Below are positions 35,927 through 48,227 of a DNA stretch of 64,000 nucleotides, piece after piece. The stretch lies in contig JAYKKT010000089.1 of the NCBI GenBank assembly GCA_036023115.1, forward strand, positions 20,517,001 through 20,581,000, read 5' to 3'. Within the stretch, counting starts at the first letter, position 1, and each line of letters starts with the position of its first letter. Below the pieces are notes generated by a model, which worked only from the letters and a program-made list of their open reading frames with translations, did not search any database and was not told the DNA's origin. The translations under genes and the position numbers were made by a program. The stretch comes from Brasenia schreberi. Its lineage: Eukaryota > Streptophyta > Magnoliopsida > Nymphaeales > Cabombaceae.

Positions 35927-38107
35927 TGTGAGATCTTGATCGGATTAGGTCCAATAGACACAATCCGATCTAATCGGGTCCCACATGGGACCCAATGTGG
36001 TGGAGAAGCGAATGGGAGCCATGGGCCCTGTCTACTATAAAGATCAGCGGTGGCCACGATGGCCACCCCTTAGCTAAAAGGAAGTAGACAATCACCTTCT
36101 TGCCAACACAAAAGAGAGAGACAAAGGGAGAGAGAAAGAAGAGAGGAATGGTGAGGAAGAATTCCTACAAGGAGAAGGGTGATAAATGGTGAAAAGGAGA
36201 AAACGACTAGATTTGCATGCTAAGAGGACAAGGTACGAAAATTGCCCACATTTTGTTTAATTTACAACTAAAAACACCAGAAACTGTTTGACATTCGTTA
36301 TATGAGAAGAATCAGCCAAAACCGCCACTTTTGACAACCGAACCAGTGGTCGGCAGGTGAACCGGTACGAAGTGTGTGTTGATTCCTGTTTTGTCATGTC
36401 GGTTGAGGGCGAGATTGACCAGGACACCGAATTAGTGTCTTTGCAGGAACACAATTTCAAATATGGATTTGGGTATCCTATGAACCGAGATCCATTTTAA
36501 AAATAGATTTGGATTCTTTTACTATATCCAAACAGGACTATATGGATCCAAATTGGGTTTTAGGGTTTTCGGACTCGCTTGAGATATGATTTCGAAGTGG
36601 TTTGAGTTGTTAGGTTTGTATTTGAAAGGAGAATAATAATATTATATTTTTATCATAATTTAGGGATTAAATTGAGGTGACTAAAAGGGAGTTAGCACTA
36701 TTATATTGGAATTTGCATAGAGACGTTAGGTAGGTGAATGTGTTCTCTTTTTAGTTATATGATAGAGGTAGTTTTAATTGGTTTTAGATGATGCATGATT
36801 GTGAAATGTTTATTAATTCTTTTAAATGATTATATATATGTTGGCTTGTAAAATAGTCTTTAAAATGCTTTGAGGACTATATAGGTGCATGACATGAGTG
36901 TGTTTGTGTGTGAGTAAACCACTTAATGGGTATAGATCTATCTTTCATGATGGTATGAGATGTTGATGGATATATCTGTTAGTGTTAGCTCGTTGGTTGC
37001 TATTGTAGATGAGTGAAATACTACCGGTATTGATCTACTTTCCACGACAATGTATGATGTTAGTGGATATTGGATAGACATATTGGATAGTCCTAACTTG
37101 TAGTTGTATTGAGTTATGTTGGCTACTTTATTGGTTGAGCTCGTTTGTACTTATAGTTGTCATGGGTAACTCATGTCAGTTACGACATGCTTGAGTTGGG
37201 GATAAGTGGAATTAGTCAACGATAATAGAGAATTTATGTATAGTAGAATGAATTTGATACTTGATTTGAATGTATGATTTTGATATGGATATGTTATTTT
37301 GACATAACCGGATATATGTGACTATTGTAGATATGGATGTAGTTATGTGGATCATGGGAGTAGCCCAACGGATGTTATTACTGATATAGAATATGATTCT
37401 AGAGTTATTTTTGTGATTATATGGTTGAATGCATGACTTTATTAGTGGGATATTCGGATACTTTTATCCTGTAGACTCAAGGGGCTACATTTGGTGGGCC
37501 CTTGTGAGGCACCAGAATCTTGGAATCGACATGCTAAGAGCATTGTCGGAGGTCATGTGATTGGACACAAGTATGGTGCGGGCAACTCCTATGGCTTAAC
37601 AGTGAGTTGTTACACTATAGAGTTGTTGATATCGAAATTAAGTTGCATCTTGTTGAGTGTTTGGATATGCATGCATGTTTGATAATGATATTGTTTTGTT
37701 AGATGAAATATATTTTTTCATTACTTGGTTTGAAATGGTGAATGTTTCTAGTATGATTATTTGTTGAGAGATCACATCCATCTACAAGCACAATGTGATG
37801 TTCAGGTTTTATTTTAAATATTTTCAGGGCATAACCAACAAAGATGCTGAGTACGTGGGACATGAAGCATAATTTTGTCTTCCACTGCTAGAGGGTAGGG
37901 GCTGATAAACACTTTGTAGTTTTGAATTTCTTTCTATTGTACTACTATCTTATTGGATCTTAAACTATATATAAATAGATGCACTTTTGACGTGTCTTTA
38001 ATTATATGGGTTATGCTACGTTCGTAATTGTTAACGGTTCACGGGTATCAACCACGTGGCATGAATAAGCCCTATGTTATGTTGGTCGACACTTGTGGGA
38101 TGTTAAA
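35927..38107 (+). mobile_element. Solo LTR inserted in the LINE (2.18 kb)
   Basis: LINE sequence stops at AGAAC (35922-35926) and resumes at AGAAG (38108-38112), a 5-bp duplication with one change. The insert starts TGTGAGATCTTGATC and ends GGATGTTAAA. CTACTATAAAGATC near 36033 is a TATA-like box. No gag, pol, primer site or polypurine tract is seen. The right end is slightly uncertain because the final CA is not intact. Confidence 0.7.
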
Positions 38108-38442
38108 AGAAGAAAGATAGAATATATTAAATATAAGTTTGATCATTTGGGTACTTTAATGGACATAAAAATTAAGATTCACAAACAATGCATCTCTCAC
38201 AAGAAAAGTTTTAAACACCTAGGGTCAATTTTTCAAAGTGATAAAAAAATTAATGGAGATGTTACGCATAGAATTAATGCCGATTGGTTAAAATGGAGAG
38301 GGGTATTATGTATTCTGTGTGATAAGAAGATACCATTAAAGTTAAAAGGTAAATATTACAAAGCAACAATTAAACCTGCTATGTTTTATGGTTCTCAGTG
38401 TTGTGTGGTTAGTCATCAACATGTGCAAAAGATATCCGTAGC

Positions 38443-40700
38443 TGTAGATGTGAAAATTTTACTCCAAAACCTATGTAGAGACTTTAAATAATTTTTCAAT
38501 CTACTTCGCTTTGCGTGAGCATGCCAACTAGTTTCACTTAAACTAGCAAGTTGTATTTTCTGACTTCGTGTAGCGATTGTGGGGAAGCAAGATCTTTTCG
38601 TCTTAGGCCTTCTTCAACCGATGCTCAAGGGTCAGCCTAGACGCTTTGAAGACTTATTTGAACCAGGTGTGTGTTTCCAAAATTCACTTTAGAATCGATT
38701 TAAACCAAACAAAATGTGTACTTGATCTAAATACAGAGGTCTAAATAAACTTCTATATTTCACTGTAAAACTTGTTCTGTTTTTAGAGCTTGTTTACCAA
38801 TTTTTTTAAACAGCTTCAGGATTTCCAAAATTCATGAATTTTTACAATATGAACAGTAGAATGTGGAGATCCTGAAACTATTTTTATTTTATTTTTGTGC
38901 TCTATGATTTTATAGAATTAAATCTGAGAAATGCCTCTGCTCAGGCATTCAGAATGTTCTATTACAGAAATACAGAGGTCTAAATAAACTTCTATATTTC
39001 AATTTACAGAGCTCTAATTTTTATGAATTTAGTCTTGTTGGAAATATATGGATGTCAATTTTCCAATGAGACTAGTTTCAACTGATTTGACTCATTACAG
39101 ACAAAGTTATGAGAAGATTACCCAACCTCTGTTATAGGAAATACAAACTGTATAGACTTGACTCTGAATTTATTCGATCTTCATCTATTTTATTTATATT
39201 GCTACATGACCCTAAAATTCTTTAAAATTTTATTAGGAGTGAGATTGTTTGTGAGGATTTGGTGTACAAAATTTCAGATTATTTGGAGTAGGGATTCGAA
39301 AATGAAAAATATAACATCAGACATATGCGGGATGCTGAAAACAAAATTTCAGTTTCTAAAGCATATATGAATGCATTCATCCAAAATTGAAAGCTAATCA
39401 CAACAAATTCAAAGTAAATAACTGAAGATAAATGAATTGAAATATGTTTATAGCTTAAGCATAGAGGGCATTAGGAGATATAAGAGGATATAACATATAT
39501 AGAGGTTGAGAAACTTAAAATCAAACAAATAGAATGCGTAAATGTAAAGAAATTAAACGGGCAACATTACTACTCTATCATATCATGGGGGGAGACTAAT
39601 GCTCAATTAATACAACCCCTTTTGAATTGAATAAGAAGGAGAGATTTAGATCAGTAAAAAAGAAGGATTAAACTTACAATGGCTTTCAATGGACGATGGC
39701 TCAAGGAGGGATCGATCCTCCCCTTTTTCTCTTCTTCTCTCACTCTCTCTTTCTTTCTCTCTTTCTCCTCTCTTTCTCTCTCTTTTTAAACACTCTCTCT
39801 CTCTCTCCTAGATTCTCTAAGCTCCTCCTTCAATCTCTTGAATGCTGGAAATGAGCCAAAAAACCCCTTTTTATAGGTCTCATGGGGAGGAGGCCTAAAG
39901 ACTTCCACGATGTGGATTGGGCCAAGCTCTTTGGCCTAATCTCTTGCTCTAACTCCATGGCTACTATGTGTTCACGTGGGCCTTGGGCTGGTCCCCTTTG
40001 TATTATGTGGGTTAGCCAAGATGGGTTGGGCCTAGGTGACTTGGTTAGACCAAGGTCAAAGGGGGTTTGGTCAAGGCGAGTTTAGTCAAGGGAGTTCGGC
40101 CAAGGCTTGGCCAAAGGGCCTTAGTTAAGATCGACCGAAGTGGCTCAATCAAGGCTGGACAAGAGATTTTGGTCTAGGTTTTTCAAGGTGGCTTGGTTAA
40201 ACAAAGTCAATGTGGTGTGGTCAAGTAAAGCCAAGGTGGTTTTGATCAAGAAGTGTCCGATCAAAGAGGTAAGTGGGTTTGGTTGGACTTGATATGGGTC
40301 CAGTTGGATGCACTTGGGTGTGGCTAAGCCAAGTTTCACTTGAGACAGCTTTGTGCCATGCTTGATGAGGTCTTGACTTCATTTGATCCACGTCTTTGAC
40401 TTTTCTTGATCCATAGCTGAGCTCAGTCTTGGCTTGATGCGGGTTTGGTTCGATTGTCGCCTTGATAGTCGCTCCCATCTTGATTTGTTCTTATCCTTGA
40501 TTTCATTTTAATCCCTTTTTAAATTTTCAAAGTTTGATTCTTTTACTTTGATTTTGGAAAACACTTGATTTCGAAATCTTTTTAAAGTTTTTGCAAAATT
40601 CATGGTTTTCATTTAAATCAAGGATTTAAAATAAGCCTATTTTCCAAAACTTCGAGAGCATGCTTGGATAAGATTTAAATTTTTTTTTAGGGTGTTTAGA
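38443..40700 (-). mobile_element. Solo LTR of the long-LTR family in the LINE (2.26 kb)
   Basis: The LTR is flanked by a perfect 5-bp duplication, GTAGC at 38438-38442 and 40701-40705. On the minus strand it starts TCTAAACACCC (one change from TGTAAACACCC), has CTATAAAAAGGGG near 39870, a CT/GA-rich leader at 39700-39800, the conserved 3' block, and ends TTTTCACATCTACA. CAAGG-rich subrepeats fill 39990-40260. There is no internal coding DNA. Confidence 0.9.
38513..38643 (-). other. Conserved LTR 3' block, copy B, with hairpin
   Basis: This aligns with 2697-2830. The hairpin has CTAGTTT (38528-38534) pairing with AAACTAG (38540-38546) around a 5-base loop. The block lies 70 bp from the LTR 3' end. 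Confidence 0.85.
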
Positions 40701-41060
40701 GTAGCAAAAATAGAGATGGATGATAGGTCACAGAAGGAAAGACAATATATATAATGAGGTTATTAGAAACCAATTGGGAGTACCATCAATAGATGATAAA
40801 ATGAGAGAAAATCATTTAAAATAGTTTGGACATGTAGAAAGATGACCAAAGAACGCTTCCTTAAGAAGACATGAAAAATTAGATTATGAAAATGTTAAAA
40901 GAGGAACAAGAAGACCACAAAAGTGTTGGAAAGAAATTATAAAAAATAATCTAGTTTATATTAAGTTAACTGCTAGTATGACACATGATAGGGCTCTGTG
41001 GAAACAAGGAATCCATGTAGCCGACTCCATCTAGTATGGGAAAGGCTTAGTTGTTGTTTT

Positions 41061-41269
41061 ACTATTTTTAGTTCTCAATTTCTTTCTCTTGTGTTCAGTG
41101 ATGAGTACTTTCGTAAGACACTCTCACACTTTGAGATATTTGAGATCGATATTTCAATCCTTTTAAAGCTCAAAGAGCCTACTTTCCTAATTTTTGTGGA
41201 GAACTCTACTCAGAATATGAAAATATGTATTCAAAACTTCTTCCACATGTAGATAGATAATGAATAACT
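41061..41269. other. Spacer, no feature seen
   Basis: Short AT-rich stretch between the LINE 3' tail and a copia fragment. Nothing identifiable. Confidence 0.4.
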
Positions 41270-41930
41270 TTGAAATAAAACACTAATAATATCACACAGG
41301 ATTTTATTCTTTCGTTCAATCATCCCATTGTTTTGAAGAGAATAAGAAGCTGTAACCTCATGAGCAATACCATTGTTTTGGTAGTATTCTTAAAAGAGAT
41401 TTGAGGTATACTATCATTTCCTATCAAACCTTAATCGTTTAAGTACTTTTTTAGTTTGAGTTTTTGCCTCATTTCTAAATATTTGAAACTTTTCTAAAGC
41501 TTCATCTTTACTTTTAAGCAAATAAATATAATAGTATTTATTACAATCATCAATAAACATGATAAAATATCTTTTGTTATCCTTAGTAGACATTTCATTG
41601 AATTCGCTTGTACACAAATATCACATTTGTGTTTTTTATTAAGAGTATTAGAAACAAGATTTAATTTCATCATTCTTTTCATTTAATCAAAGTTTACATC
41701 ACCCAACCTAAAATGCCATATATAAGATGATTCAATATTGAACACAAAAGAAGAGAAAGAAGCATAAGTATAATCTTTATTATCATTAAAATTTATATAA
41801 GAATCAATAATTGATTCTACCTGAATTTTAAATAAATCTTCTACATCACACAAATATCTCTTTCTAAAAAAACACGATTTGACATAATTTGGCATGTATT
41901 GCAATCAATTTATATTTATGAACTATCTCA
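41270..41930 (-). mobile_element. Ty1/copia fragment: gag-pre-integrase and integrase core
   Basis: On the minus strand, 41904-41683 includes ESSYIWHFRLGDVNFD (gag-pre-integrase; the usual LGHV reads LGDV). Then come KKHKCDICVQAN and, shifted in frame, KRYFIMFIDDCNKYYYIYLL of the integrase core and LKRLRFDRK at 41430. It is truncated on both sides and frameshifted. Confidence 0.8.
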
Positions 41931-43043
41931 CTTTTCTTCAATTTGTACAATTTGCTTTTATATAACAAAATATCAAACTCCACGAAAGCTTGTAAATCAA
42001 AGAAGTCGAATGAAAGCAAAATCCAGAAATTCCACGAAGCAAGCTTTTTGACCACATGGAAGGGAACTCTTTCAAGCCATCTTTTGAAAGAAAGCGGCGA
42101 GAACATCTCGCCAGTCATTGACTTCCTTTGTGGCCAGATCGCTTTAAGCAACCTACCTTTCTCCCTCTTCGTTACAGTTCTTCCGAGAGCGTGAAGATCA
42201 CGCAGCAACTATGAACATTCACTTATTTGACTTTCCTTTCTTTCCCTCCTCTCTGACTTCTAGCTTTCACCTGAGCCCAACTCTTCAGCATCAAAATCAT
42301 CATCTGTCACCCCATCTTCCACATCCATGTCCTATGGGTGGCAATATTTTCGACCAAACCCAAATTCGACACGAAAATTCATGTTCAGGTCCTCACCCTG
42401 CCTGGAAATGTCCACGTCTTTTAAAACCGATAAGATTAAAGTTGTGTCGGGTCACGCTCAGAGCATTAGAGGCGTAGCTGGTGTTGAGTTTGATTACCGG
42501 GGCATGGATGGGTGTTTATCGTGTTAGGCTTCATCCTCCGAACGTAAAGAAAGGAAAATAGGTTCCTGTTTGAGTTGACCAAGACCTGACCCGAATCACC
42601 ATATTTGAAATGTGTATTAATGTATTTTAAATATTTATATTTATAACCATGTATAATTTACATTGTATATACGTATAACGTATTTATGTGTATCTATGTT
42701 GACTATGTAATGAGTGTGTCGGACATGCGCAATGTCCACAATACGCACACATTGTGATTGGGTCTGCATCTACTGCAATGGTGCCTAGCCACTTACCCTT
42801 TATAGGCATCATTGGTGCCTACCCACTTACCATCTATAGGCATCATTACCAACGTGCATATGATACGAACCCGATACAATATATACATATATTTTATAAA
42901 TGATTCTTGTCAGGTGTACCCGAACTTCATCATGTAACAGTAAACCGGGTCGTGTCTAGGTCAATCTGTTTTTGACTTGGACCGTAAGTGATCCGAGCTG
43001 ACCCGGAAGACCCAATTTACCATTCATGTCCCTATTAATTCTG
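41931..43043. other. No gene seen; repeat-like GGGTC/GACCC motifs
   Basis: No supported exon. Scattered GACCCGAATC-, ACCCGGAAG- and GGGTCAC-like motifs suggest an old non-autonomous transposon, but I could not define its ends. A TGCCTANCCACTTACC motif is repeated at about 42782 and 42812. Confidence 0.35.
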
Positions 43044-43051
43044 ACATTGCT

Positions 43052-43392
43052 AGGTCTGAGCATTATTCAGGCATAACCTAATAACCAAACCCAACTGAAA
43101 TTTCTATTTCGGTTTCAGTTTGGCTTTTAAAAAAAAACAGTTTACCGGTTCGGTCCGGTTTTCAAGGTTTGAAAACTGAATATAATATATGCATATATGA
43201 ATATAAATATATATATATACATCTACATGTATAATATATGTATATATACATGGTATATATGTTTATATATACATATACATATGCATGTATGTATATAATA
43301 TATATACACACATATATATATATATATACACACATACATACCTATATATACACTATATATATATATATATATACATAAAAATACCAATATAA

Positions 43393-43464
<72 letters not shown>

Positions 43465-43644
43465 ATATTATATATATAAAGAGAGAGGGAGAGTAAAAGA
43501 GAATTCCGGTAAACAGAATAACAGAACCAAACCAAACCGAAATCATTCGATTCAATTCCCTATACAAATCGACTCGGGTTCGGTTTTCAAATTTAAAAAA
43601 AATAGTTTCAATTATTAGACCGAACCGACCAATGAACACTCCTA
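43052..43644. mobile_element. hAT-like MITE with internal (TA)n tract (593 bp)
   Basis: Flanks are GACATTGCT (43043-43051) and GACATGGCT (43645-43653), one mismatch. The left end AGGTCTGAGCA pairs with the inverted right end AGGAGTGTTCA. The interior has CGGTTCGGTCCGGTTTT at 43150 and its inverted kin at 43560-43625, around a (TA)n tract of about 60 bp (43396-43460). No coding capacity. Confidence 0.7.
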
Positions 43645-43984
43645 GACATGGCTATTAGAGTAGAGTTTGTGGGATTGAAGATTTTTTATTGTTTCTCTCC
43701 ATCTATAACTTTTCTAACCAATCAGCTGAGAATCTAATGGCATTCACTAAACCAGCCAAATTAGTAACTCTCCTTGTCTTATTGCTTGCACCTTCTCCTT
43801 TCATGCATTTCAACTTCTAAACAGGTAACAACTTCAAGCCTGATGCACCGAATCATATGGTAGCACACATCAGTTGCTTTGGTTTTTAGAAAAGGGAATG
43901 GGACCACCAAAAATGGGCACGACTACCGGCAGCTTTTTGGGCAAGAGCCACCTAAACCAAACGCATATCACACGGTGAGCGGGT

Positions 43985-44235
43985 TAAAACACTCTATTTC
44001 GTGTCATATAAAGCATTAAACCCTGGAAAAGCACGATCATTTTTTTTTCTCCGGAGCTTGCTGCAATTCCCTGTGCTTACACTGCCGGCTCTGGCAACTA
44101 ACGTACTTTTGCTTCTGCATCCTGTTTCCTTTCAACTCTTCAGAGACCTTCCCTTTCTGAAATCACGAGTGGTAAGCGCATTGCCTCCAATTCAAAACGG
44201 CATGAGGATCACGGCATCAAAGAAGGTAATTTGCA
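43985..44235 (+). other. Possible first exon or promoter of an unknown gene
   Basis: CATATAAAGC near 44004 resembles a TATA box. It is followed by a pyrimidine-rich leader, an open frame through MRITASKK (ATG at about 44202) and a good donor AAG|GTAATT at 44226. No downstream exon could be joined with confidence. It could be a small first exon or chance. Confidence 0.25.
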
Positions 44236-44279
44236 CTTCTCTTTTTGTAAACACTCAAAATTTGTTCTTTAAAATATGA

Positions 44280-45640
44280 AACATGATTGCAAAAATGGAT
44301 TTCAAAAGTATATGAGATAGTGCCTTAAGCCTAAGGATTCCTGCACGGGAAGTTAAAACAAGTGCAATATGCATTAAAGTGAAGGCCATGAATCTATTTA
44401 AAACACGAAGGTACCCAACATCAACAATGAGCAACAAATGCGCTTACAATGTTACAAGGAAAAGCTGTAATAATAAAGATGAGATATCAAGAGAAGATCG
44501 ATCAAGTTTACACATGACATCAGAGAGCCAAAAAAATCGCCAAACATTCCACTCCTTTTAACACAGACAACAGACATAAGTTGAAGTTTCAGCTGCTGTT
44601 GACTTGAGTAAAGCGATCCATAGAGCGTTTGCGCATGGTCGCCACTTTCGTGTCAATACAAAGAGTCACGACCTCTTACAACCTATCAGGCAATGATCAA
44701 GGTTACCTGCAAGAGCAAAATACATGAAGGCACTTTCTCAAACAAGGTAAGACTAACCTAAGCCACAACAGTTCAAGAACTTGGGTTAGTGGCGACACAT
44801 ACGCACACACAAGAGGGGAACGAGGCAGATGGTGCGCTCATTGAAATAAAGAGGATTCAAAACACCATATAACCAATTTTCACTCGTTACCATCCTCTTG
44901 CCTCTTTCTTGCACCCAACACTTGTTGAGTTTTTATTCATTTTTTTTGCCCTTTTATTTCCTAGTCCTTTTCTACTTATCACCCCTACATGCACCAAGCT
45001 ATACTTGCATTTTTCCTTTCATTACTAACACCACACCAAGCTCGACGTCATACTTCTCTCCAAAGTCCTCACCATCATTGAACAAAACCTAAATCAGTCT
45101 TGGCTTAAACTTGGGACGTCATTAGAAGGACATGTAGAAAGGCTCAAGTCAAAGGCAACCTTGTCATGCTCAACAAGCATACAATGCTGGTCATTGAAAC
45201 TATGGAGTTACAAGCTCAATCTTGTCATGAATAGTGAGAGAACTTGTTCCACACCCATTACACTATGAAGAATAAGGTAAGTAATGTCATCATAGACCAG
45301 AGCTACACGAATGTGGCTTCAACTAAGCTCACGCGAAAACTTGAATTGTGTGGGATCATCCTCATCTGTACAATATTCATTGGTTAAACAATGAAGAGGG
45401 GTTTGAATCAAACAGCAGGTTAGCATTCCCTTCTCCATTGGAAAGAACTATCGAGATAAGTATTACGTGACGTAGTTACTATGGAAGCGAGTCACTTACT
45501 ACTTAGGCGGCCATGGAAGTTCCATCGAAAGACCACCTATGATGGATTTCATAATACCTATTCATTAAATCACTCTCATATCACTCAATCCAAAGCAGAA
45601 TGAAAATAAACCCGAGAACACTAGTCAGAATTCTAAGCGA
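44280..45640. other. No feature recognised
   Basis: AT-rich DNA with no repeat, RNA gene or exon I can support. On the minus strand near 44708 there is a good acceptor-like TTTTGCTCTTGCAG, but no frame follows from it. Confidence 0.35.
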
Positions 45641-45775
45641 AATTTTATTGTTCTTGAGCAAGAAAAGAAGGACGATCTCGTTTCCCTCAGTCTGGAATAA
45701 AATTCCAGGAAAAAGAACTGCACACCAGAAGAGACTCGATCTTCTTGCTTCAATCTAAGTAACAAAATTGTTTTA

Positions 45776-46243
45776 TTGGATCGGGAAAATGAAAAACTAG
45801 AGACTATCGCTGATCCTGAAACCAACGATGCTCTCTTTAAGGAGTTGGATTCCAACCTTACCCTAAAAAATGAAGGTGAGCGAAAGAATGCAGAATTGGA
45901 CCTCTTGTTTCTAAGTAAGGCATTTGAGTTTGAGTTCAATGATGAGGTTCATCTAAGCAAAAACTCTAATGTCAAGCAAGCAATCCAAGCAGGTTTTCCA
46001 CGATTAAACCTCAACAATCAAGAATACTACATTGCACCAAATGATTGTGTGACAAGAGTAAGTGTTGTTATGGAATTTTGCTCGTTACATGTGATAAATA
46101 ATGTATTTGAAGTGCATGCTACAACTCTTTGTTCACAACTCAAGATGAGCTTGTTTATTCTTGACCTTAACCAAGAAGGAAATTTTATGACAAAGTTGTC
46201 AACAAAAGATATCATCATTGTTTTGCAGGATAAGATATACTAA
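45776..46243 (+). CDS. Unassigned 155-residue open reading frame
   Basis: I do not recognise this protein. The open frame may extend upstream of the first ATG. Residues 1-50 are acidic and coiled-coil-like (ENEKLETIADPETND, LKNEGERKNAELD). The rest is mixed (FPRLNLNNQEYYIAPNDC, LFILDLNQEGNFMTK). Composition is more protein-like than neighbouring chance ORFs. It ends about 550 bp before the gypsy remnant at 46790, so it might be an extra ORF or captured host sequence of a retroelement, or a fragment of a host gene. No signal peptide or membrane segment is seen. Confidence 0.3.
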   Translation: MDRENEKLETIADPETNDALFKELDSNLTLKNEGERKNAELDLLFLSKAFEFEFNDEVHLSKNSNVKQAIQAGFPRLNLNNQEYYIAPNDCVTRVSVVMEFCSLHVINNVFEVHATTLCSQLKMSLFILDLNQEGNFMTKLSTKDIIIVLQDKIY

Positions 46244-48227
46244 ATCATACTATTTCACATCTCTGGACTTGATATTATTGAAAGTCTAATGAATTCACTC
46301 AAGATGAATGTGTCAAAGTTTTATCATCATAATGGAGATTGAAACTCGAAGAGCAACCCCACGATTTTCGGTACATAGTACTTAGAGTAGAATAATTTTG
46401 CTTCTTGAGTCATAGTTTCCTCTAGTCTAGCCATAACAGGTATTTGCCTATATTGTATCTTTTGGTAGTAGGTCTCGAGTCATTAAGTGTCTTTACAGGA
46501 AAATTTTGTAACAAATAATGGCGAGAAATCTTTGCAAGTAGCTCATCAGAGATCACCTTGGAATAGAAATGAAAGATCACCAACTGTTGGATTTGAGATC
46601 AAATCCTCACCAACCCCGGGAGTATGATGCAGACATCAAGGCTAAAAGAATAGAAAACTAAAAATTGCATTAGAATCAAGCTTTAATCAGCTCATATCTC
46701 AAGAACAAGATATGTATATATATATCTAAGAATTATTGTAATGTTGATGACATAATCCATCTAAGTCGAACTCCATGACCAGTAACACAAAGGAAAATAT
46801 TCAAACAAATATTTGAATATTTTAACTACTATGAGCAAACTAAATGTCTTCTTGCAACCCTATAATTTACAAATTACGCTGACATTTGGTAGGAGAATCT
46901 TAAGGACTAACTGATGAGGGATGGGGAGGAAGAAATTTGAAGCTAGAGGTTGATGAAAGCCTAATGTCAAAATGATTTGTGTCATAATATTACAAACAAG
47001 AATTATAACATTTGGTGGGAGAATCTTAAGGACTAACTGATGAGGGATGGGGAGGAATGAATGTTGAAGATTATATAAAAGAATTTGAGAGATTAATGAT
47101 TTGTTGTAATGTGCAGGAGCTACAAGAACAAACTATAACCCATTTTCTTAAATGACTTAACAAGACAATTGCAAATGTTATTGAATTACAACCAGTCTTG
47201 CACTCCATAACTAAGCATCACCCTTTCTTTGTTCTCTACTAAAAGAAATCCCAACTCTATCACTCTCAAACTTCTCAAAATTCATACACAAGCTACCCCA
47301 AGAATTCTAGAATATCTTTCCTACAGAACTACCTTCTGGTCTACCACCTATTCGAGGCATTGAACATCAAATTGATTTCATGCCTCTAGCACCACTTCAC
47401 AACTATCCAACCTACATGTGCAATTCAAAGGAAACTAAGGAGTTTCAAAGATACATTGGCGAATTGATAAACAAGGATTACGTGAGAGAATCCTTAAGTC
47501 CCTATGCATTATTGGTACCAAAAAAACATGGAACTATTAGAATGTGTATTGACAGCAGAGTTGTTAACAAAATTATCATTAAATAAAGGTACCTTGTACC
47601 CTAGTTAGATGATATGTTGGATGAGTTGCATGGAGTCTGATGGTTCTCCAAAATCGATTTGAGAAGCATATACCACCGAATAAGGATGAAGGAGGGAGAT
47701 GAATGGAAGACGATTTTTAAAACCAAGAACCATATGAATGGCTAGTTATGCCATTTGGATTAACAAATGCCCCAATCACTTTCATGAGACTTATGAATAA
47801 GGTTTTGCATGATTACATTGGGAAATTTGTTGTTGTCTATTTTGATAGCATTCTAGTCTATAGCAGGACTATACAAGACCGTGAATAATACTTGCATTCA
47901 GTCTTCTCCAAATTAAGAGAACAACTCTTTGGCAACCTAAAGAAATGCCATTTTTGCCAAGAACAAGTCATCTTTCTTGGGTACATAGTGTCCCAACACG
48001 GCATAAAAGTGGACGAAGAGAAGGTAAAGGTTGTTATGAATTGGCCAGTTCCCATAAAGCTCAGCGAGTTCATAAGTTTTCATGGGCTCACATCCTTTTA
48101 TAGGTGTTTTATCAAAGATTTTAGTACTATCATGACACCTATCACGGATTGCATGAAAATGAACATTTTTGTTGGACGCCTTTAGCTCAAGAAAGATTTG
48201 AAGATATTAAAAGGAAATTGAGCTCTA

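Larger units (their letters stand above)
33904..41060 (+). mobile_element. RTE-like LINE split by two solo LTRs
   Basis: LINE DNA is in three pieces: 33904-35926, 38108-38442 and 40706-41060. The first holds the decayed endonuclease ([18 protein letters not shown] near 34340) and RT (VPKDVLWR near 35615, FVDDM near 35825). The second continues with IKFDHLGT-like and LKGKYYKATIKPAMFYGSQC sequence. The third gives the C-terminus (CWKEI near 40930, TASMTHDRALWKQ near 40985) and the GTTGTTGTT tail near 41050. Removing 35927-38107 and 38443-40700 with one target copy each restores the order seen in the LINE at 6187-7165. Confidence 0.88.

Noticed and set aside
44570..44710. Possible terminal exon on the minus strand after TTTTGCTCTTGCAG
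   Set aside because: All three frames stop soon after the acceptor and no upstream exon could be joined.
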